DNA of 64,000 bases from Gemmatimonadota bacterium (GTDB lineage Bacteria > Gemmatimonadota > Gemmatimonadetes > Gemmatimonadales > Gemmatimonadaceae), in assembly GCA_016719105.1 (NCBI GenBank), contig JADKAQ010000002.1, positions 310,001 to 374,000 of the forward strand, read 5' to 3'. How positions within the stretch are numbered: position 1 is the first letter of the stretch; each line of letters opens with the position of its first letter. Below, piece after piece: positions 60,431 to 64,000 of this stretch. Made by a program: the position numbers and the translations under genes. Under the pieces are notes generated by a model. It ran no database searches and was not told the origin of the DNA. It worked only from the letters and a program-made list of their open reading frames with translations.

Positions 60431-62513
60431 GGGTCAGCTCCCAGGTGGCGACGGAGTTCAGTTTCACGGTGGTCGGCAGTTCGGCGAGCGAGATGACAGG
60501 GAGCGTGGCGAGCACGGGCTCCACCAGGCGGCGCACACCCACGCGCAGCGACGGCGGGGTGATGAGCGGCGGGAGGCGCCCCTCGCTGGCATGCGTGGTC
60601 GCGAGGAAGTTCAGTTCGCGCAACAGGTCGGCGAGCAGGTCCGGCGTGAGCGGGGCCAGCCCTGCCGGCGCGTTGCGCGGCGAGAAGAGCCCCATGAGCG
60701 ACGCCTCGAGGCGTGGCCCGATGGTGATCCCACTGACCGCGCCCGACGGATCGGCGAACGACCGCGCGATGATGTTCGACAGCGAGCGGCGCACGTGCTC
60801 GGTGAGGACCTCGGCATCCTTCGTCTGCTCGACGCCGTCGCCCAAGGCCTCGAGGATCGTGACGAGGTCGCGGATGGGAATGCGCTCGCGCAGCAGGCGC
60901 TGCAGGACGCGATGCAGCAGCCCGAGCGACACCTTGGCCGGGATGAGGTCTTCGACCAACGCCGGGTGCGACTTCTTGAGCGTTTCGACCATCTCCTGCA
61001 CGTCCTGGCGCCCGAGGAGCTCGGCGGCGTTGACCTTGAGCGCCTCCATGAGGTGCGTGGCGATCACGACCACCGGCTCCACGACCACATAGCCTAACGA
61101 CTCGGCCTCCACGCGCCGCGAGGAGGCGATCCAGCGCGCGGTGAGCCCGAACGCGGGGTCGATCGTCTCGATCCCCTCGATGCCGTGGATCACGGAGCCG
61201 GTGTCGAGCGCCAGGTGGAAGCGCGGCATGACCTCGGCACGGGCGATCTCGGCGCCGCGCAGCTTGATCACGTACTCGTTGGCCGGGAGTTGCAAGTTGT
61301 CGCGCACGCGGATGGGCGGGATCAGGATCCCCACCTCGAGCGCTGCCTGCTTGCGGAGGAGCTGGATGCGCTCCAGGAGGTTGCCCCCCTGGCGCTCCTC
61401 GACGAGCGGGATGAGCGCGTAGCCGACCTCGAGCTCGATCGAGTCGATCTGCAGCAAGTCGCGCATCGGGTCGGCGGGCTTCTCGATCGGGCGCTCCGAC
61501 TCTTCCGTCGCCGCCTGCCGCGCCGCGTTCCGCCGGGTCTCGGCGGCGGTCGCCGCACGCGCCAGGAGGAACATGGCGCCGCCTAACGCCAGGAACGGGA
61601 GCTTCGGGAGCCCGGGGATGAGGCCGAAGGTCGTCAGCACGCCGGCCGCCACCGTCATCGCCCGCGGATAGGCGGCGAGCTGCTCGGCCATCTGCGATCC
61701 CATGCGCGCCTGGCCGGAGGCGCGGGTGACCATGATGCCGGCCGCGGTGGAGACGATGAGCGCCGGCACCTGGGCCACCAGCCCCTCGCCCACGGTGAGG
61801 ATCGTGTACTGCGACGCGGCCTGCGCCAGCGGGAGTCCGCGCTGGATGACGGCGATGAAGATCCCGCCGAGGATGTTGATGCCCGTGATGAGGAGCGCGG
61901 CGATGGCGTCACCCTTCACGAACTTCGAGGCACCGTCCATCGCGCCGTAGAAGTCGGCCTGTCGCGCGATCTCCTCACGACGCCGACGCGCTTCCGTTTC
62001 GTCGATGAGCCCCGCCGACAGGTCGGCGTCGATGGCCATCTGCTTGCCCGGCATGGCATCGAGGGTGAAGCGCGCGGCCACTTCGGCCACGCGCCCGGCG
62101 CCCTTCGTGATCACGATGAAGTTGATGCCGATCAGGATCAGGAAGAGGACGACGCCGACGGCGTAGTTGCCGCCGATGACAAACTGTCCGAAGGCCTGGA
62201 TCACCTGCCCGGCGTGCCCCTCGCTGAGGATGAGGCGCGTGGAGGCGAAGTTGAGGCCCAGCCGGAAGATCGTGAGCAGGAGCAGCATCGCCGGGAACGA
62301 CGAGAACTCCAGCGGCTCCACCGTCTGCATCGTCGTCAGCAGCACGACGAGCGAGAGCCCGATGCTGGTGGCGAGCAGCAGGTCGAGGATGACGGCGGGG
62401 AGCGGCACGATCATTAGGCCGAGCACGAAGACCACCGCGATGGCGAGCCCCATCTCGGCGTTGCGCTTGGCCAGCCCTTCGGCGACCGGCATCGGACGCA
62501 CACTCGCGCTCAT
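60420..62513 (-). CDS. flhA: Flagellar export gate protein FlhA
   Basis: A 697-residue membrane protein. Eight helices in the first 330 residues, including LLATSIGLSLVVLLTTMQ, FPAMLLLLTIFRLGLNFASTRLIL and the FHIPEP region RFTLDAMPGKQMAIDADLSAGLIDE. The cytoplasmic ring domain follows, ending in the regions that bind chaperone-substrate complexes. Normal length. The start overlaps flhB by ATGA. Confidence 0.97.
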   Translation of the reverse strand: MSASVRPMPVAEGLAKRNAEMGLAIAVVFVLGLMIVPLPAVILDLLLATSIGLSLVVLLTTMQTVEPLEFSSFPAMLLLLTIFRLGLNFASTRLILSEGHAGQVIQAFGQFVIGGNYAVGVVLFLILIGINFIVITKGAGRVAEVAARFTLDAMPGKQMAIDADLSAGLIDETEARRRREEIARQADFYGAMDGASKFVKGDAIAALLITGINILGGIFIAVIQRGLPLAQAASQYTILTVGEGLVAQVPALIVSTAAGIMVTRASGQARMGSQMAEQLAAYPRAMTVAAGVLTTFGLIPGLPKLPFLALGGAMFLLARAATAAETRRNAARQAATEESERPIEKPADPMRDLLQIDSIELEVGYALIPLVEERQGGNLLERIQLLRKQAALEVGILIPPIRVRDNLQLPANEYVIKLRGAEIARAEVMPRFHLALDTGSVIHGIEGIETIDPAFGLTARWIASSRRVEAESLGYVVVEPVVVIATHLMEALKVNAAELLGRQDVQEMVETLKKSHPALVEDLIPAKVSLGLLHRVLQRLLRERIPIRDLVTILEALGDGVEQTKDAEVLTEHVRRSLSNIIARSFADPSGAVSGITIGPRLEASLMGLFSPRNAPAGLAPLTPDLLADLLRELNFLATTHASEGRLPPLITPPSLRVGVRRLVEPVLATLPVISLAELPTTVKLNSVATWELTHAA

Positions 62514-63598
62514 GCGGTCACCCCCTGCAGGGGCTTGCCGCGCACCATGCGGCGGCGGATCACGAAGGCCAGGATCTCGGCCACGGCGACATAGAGTTCA
62601 CTCGGGATCATCTGGCCGACCTTGGCTGCGGCCAGGAGTGCGCGGGCCAGCGGCTTGTTTTCGATGCACGGGATGCCGTGCTCGCGCGCGATCGCCTTGA
62701 TGCGCTCGGCGACCTTGCGCTGGCCTAACGCGAGGACGATCGGGGCGGGGGCCTTGAACGGGTCGTAGAGCAGGGCGACGGCGATGTGCGTCGGGTTGGT
62801 GATGATCACGTCGGCCTTGGGGACGTCGCGCATCATCTGGCGGCGCGCCAACGCGCGCCCGAAGGAGCGCATGCGCTGCTTGACCAGCGGGTCACCCTCG
62901 GACTGCTTGGACTCTTCCTTGATCTCGTCGCGGCTCATCTTGAGCGACGACTCGAACTGCCAGATCTGGAAGGCGTAGTCGAGCGCCGCCAACCCCAGGT
63001 AGCACAGCCCGGCGGTGGTCAGGAGCTTGACCGAGTACCGGATCGTGACCAGGAGGAAGCTGAAGGCCGGCTCCTGCGACAGGGCGAGGATGTCGTGCCA
63101 CGCCGCGCGCAGGGCGCTGGTGACCGCGAAGCCCACCAGGGCGAGCTTGAGCAGCGACTTGAACAGGTCGGCGAACGACTGGATGCCAAGCACCCGCTTG
63201 GCATTGCGTGCCGGCGAGAGCTTGGAGAAGTCGGGGGTGAGCGGCTTGAGCGTGAGGACGCCACGCGCCTGCGGGGCGGCGATGGCGAGGCCCAGCAGCA
63301 TGAGCGCCCCCCCCCAGCCGCCGATCACGACGAGGACGCGCGTGCCGAGGGTCCGCACGAGCGAGACGGCGGAGTCGGCGCCTAACGGGACCGACCCCAC
63401 CTGGGCCATGCCGTCGGCGAAGATCGCCATGATCTGCGATCCCATCGACCCGCCCATGAGGTTGAGGAGCATCGCCGCCCCGAGGAGCACGAACGACGTC
63501 GTGAGCTCCTGCGAGCGCGGGATGCGCCCCTCTTCCCGGGCATCGTCGCGCCGTTTTTGTGTTGGGGCCTCGGTCTTTTCCTGGTCGGCCAGTGCCAT
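62510..63598 (-). CDS. flhB: Flagellar export switch protein FlhB
   Basis: A 362-residue membrane protein with a basic N-terminus (EKTEAPTQKRRDDAREEGRIPRS), four helices, and the self-cleaving NPTH in VIITNPTHIAVALLYD (about residue 270). It switches the export specificity from hook to filament proteins. One base separates it from the fliR stop. Confidence 0.97.
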   Translation of the reverse strand: MALADQEKTEAPTQKRRDDAREEGRIPRSQELTTSFVLLGAAMLLNLMGGSMGSQIMAIFADGMAQVGSVPLGADSAVSLVRTLGTRVLVVIGGWGGALMLLGLAIAAPQARGVLTLKPLTPDFSKLSPARNAKRVLGIQSFADLFKSLLKLALVGFAVTSALRAAWHDILALSQEPAFSFLLVTIRYSVKLLTTAGLCYLGLAALDYAFQIWQFESSLKMSRDEIKEESKQSEGDPLVKQRMRSFGRALARRQMMRDVPKADVIITNPTHIAVALLYDPFKAPAPIVLALGQRKVAERIKAIAREHGIPCIENKPLARALLAAAKVGQMIPSELYVAVAEILAFVIRRRMVRGKPLQGVTA

Positions 63599-63599
63599 G

Positions 63600-64000
63600 T
63601 CAGCGAGCTCCCGCGCCCGAGAGCGCGGTCATGGCCCGGGTCAGGAGGGCGTCGTACGACGCCTCCCAGCCAAGGAACCAGGTGGCGAGGAAGGGGAGGG
63701 AGGCGACGAGCGTGCCGATGCCCACCAGGATCTGGATCGGGAAGGCGAGCTGCAGGATCTGCAGCTGGGGAGCGGCGCGGCTCAGCACCGCCAGCGCGAC
63801 GTTGGCGACCATCACGACGGCCACGACGGGCGCGGCGAACTGCAGGCCGAGCGCGAAGAGCGTCGACCCTAACGACACGAAGGACCGGAGCCCCGCCGCG
63901 ATCTCCAGGGGCGCCCCGAGCGGCATGCGCTCGGCGCTGGTGGCCAGCGCGTCGAGCATGACCAGGTGGCCGTTGAGCGACAGGACCAGCGCGATCGCGA
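63600..64000 (-). CDS. fliR: Flagellar export protein FliR, C-terminal part (truncated by window edge)
   Basis: At least 133 residues, running past the right edge; the frame upstream of the Met at 63959 continues with ALVLSLNGHLVMLDA, the typical FliR segment. Further helices: LQFAAPVVAVVMVANVALAVLSRAAPQLQILQLAFPIQILVG. Next in order after this in most genomes are fliQ and fliP, outside the window. The true start is not visible. Confidence 0.92.
   Translation of the reverse strand, partial: AIALVLSLNGHLVMLDALATSAERMPLGAPLEIAAGLRSFVSLGSTLFALGLQFAAPVVAVVMVANVALAVLSRAAPQLQILQLAFPIQILVGIGTLVASLPFLATWFLGWEASYDALLTRAMTALSGAGAR

Noticed and set aside
59388..61097. 569-residue plus-strand frame opposite flhG/flhF/flhA
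   Set aside because: Shadow of three overlapping flagellar genes.

Overview
The window is dense, very GC-rich bacterial chromosome with an outer membrane (beta-barrel proteins, an LpxL-type acyltransferase, a flagellar L-ring). It carries a 23S-5S rRNA unit and an almost uninterrupted flagellar operon. Gene content and style (many GTG starts, ATGA overlaps, Mpg and Fpg repair glycosylases, signal peptides ending in AQ) fit Gemmatimonadota best. That assignment is inference; the 23S gene at 40762-43707 would settle it. I see no phage, integrase, transposase or CRISPR array.

Left part (1-31.6 kb): the end of a GT4 glycosyltransferase and a lipid acyltransferase, a class V aminotransferase, tyrS, a class A penicillin-binding protein, a PHP protein and amidohydrolase, ilvE and an HNH nuclease. 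A minus-strand cluster (10.5-17.1 kb) follows, with a DUF4390-like protein, an outer-membrane barrel, an NtrX-type regulator, three mutually paralogous small membrane/coiled-coil proteins and an NtrY-type kinase. Next come a YjbQ protein, a NYN-LOTUS RNase-like protein with a histone-like tail, mpg, a hybrid histidine kinase, a small barrel, an M14 peptidase, and the threonine-degrading set SDR-tdh-kbl, whose spacers are filled by palindromic GAAGACGG repeats.

Middle (31-48 kb): a lipoprotein, a one-subunit formate dehydrogenase, then a gene-poor, less GC-rich stretch with two micro-genes: a 26-residue Lys/Ala peptide and a 51-residue protein with a strong RBS. After these lie a methyltransferase-like protein, an MBL hydrolase, mutM, an RlmI-type methyltransferase, and 23S-5S rRNA with its own promoter, processing stem and terminator but no 16S gene. 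mltG, ruvX, rho and tRNA-Arg(CCG) follow.

Right part (47.8-64 kb): an EAL-HDOD protein is followed by a minus-strand flagellar operon, read right to left: fliR-flhB-flhA-flhF-flhG-fliA-(small membrane protein)-flgF-flgG-flgA-flgH-flgI-flgJ-flgN-flgK-csrA-motA-motB. It encodes export gate parts, placement GTPase/ATPase, sigma-28, distal rod, P and L rings, hook-filament junction, an RNA-binding regulator and the stator. flgL, fliW and flgM are not in this segment.

Across the window the heptamer CGTTAGG/CCTAACG recurs about 35 times. It lies in coding sequence (mostly as a rare TTA Leu codon), at stop codons and in spacers, and looks like a DNA-level signal. It is the observation I would check first.
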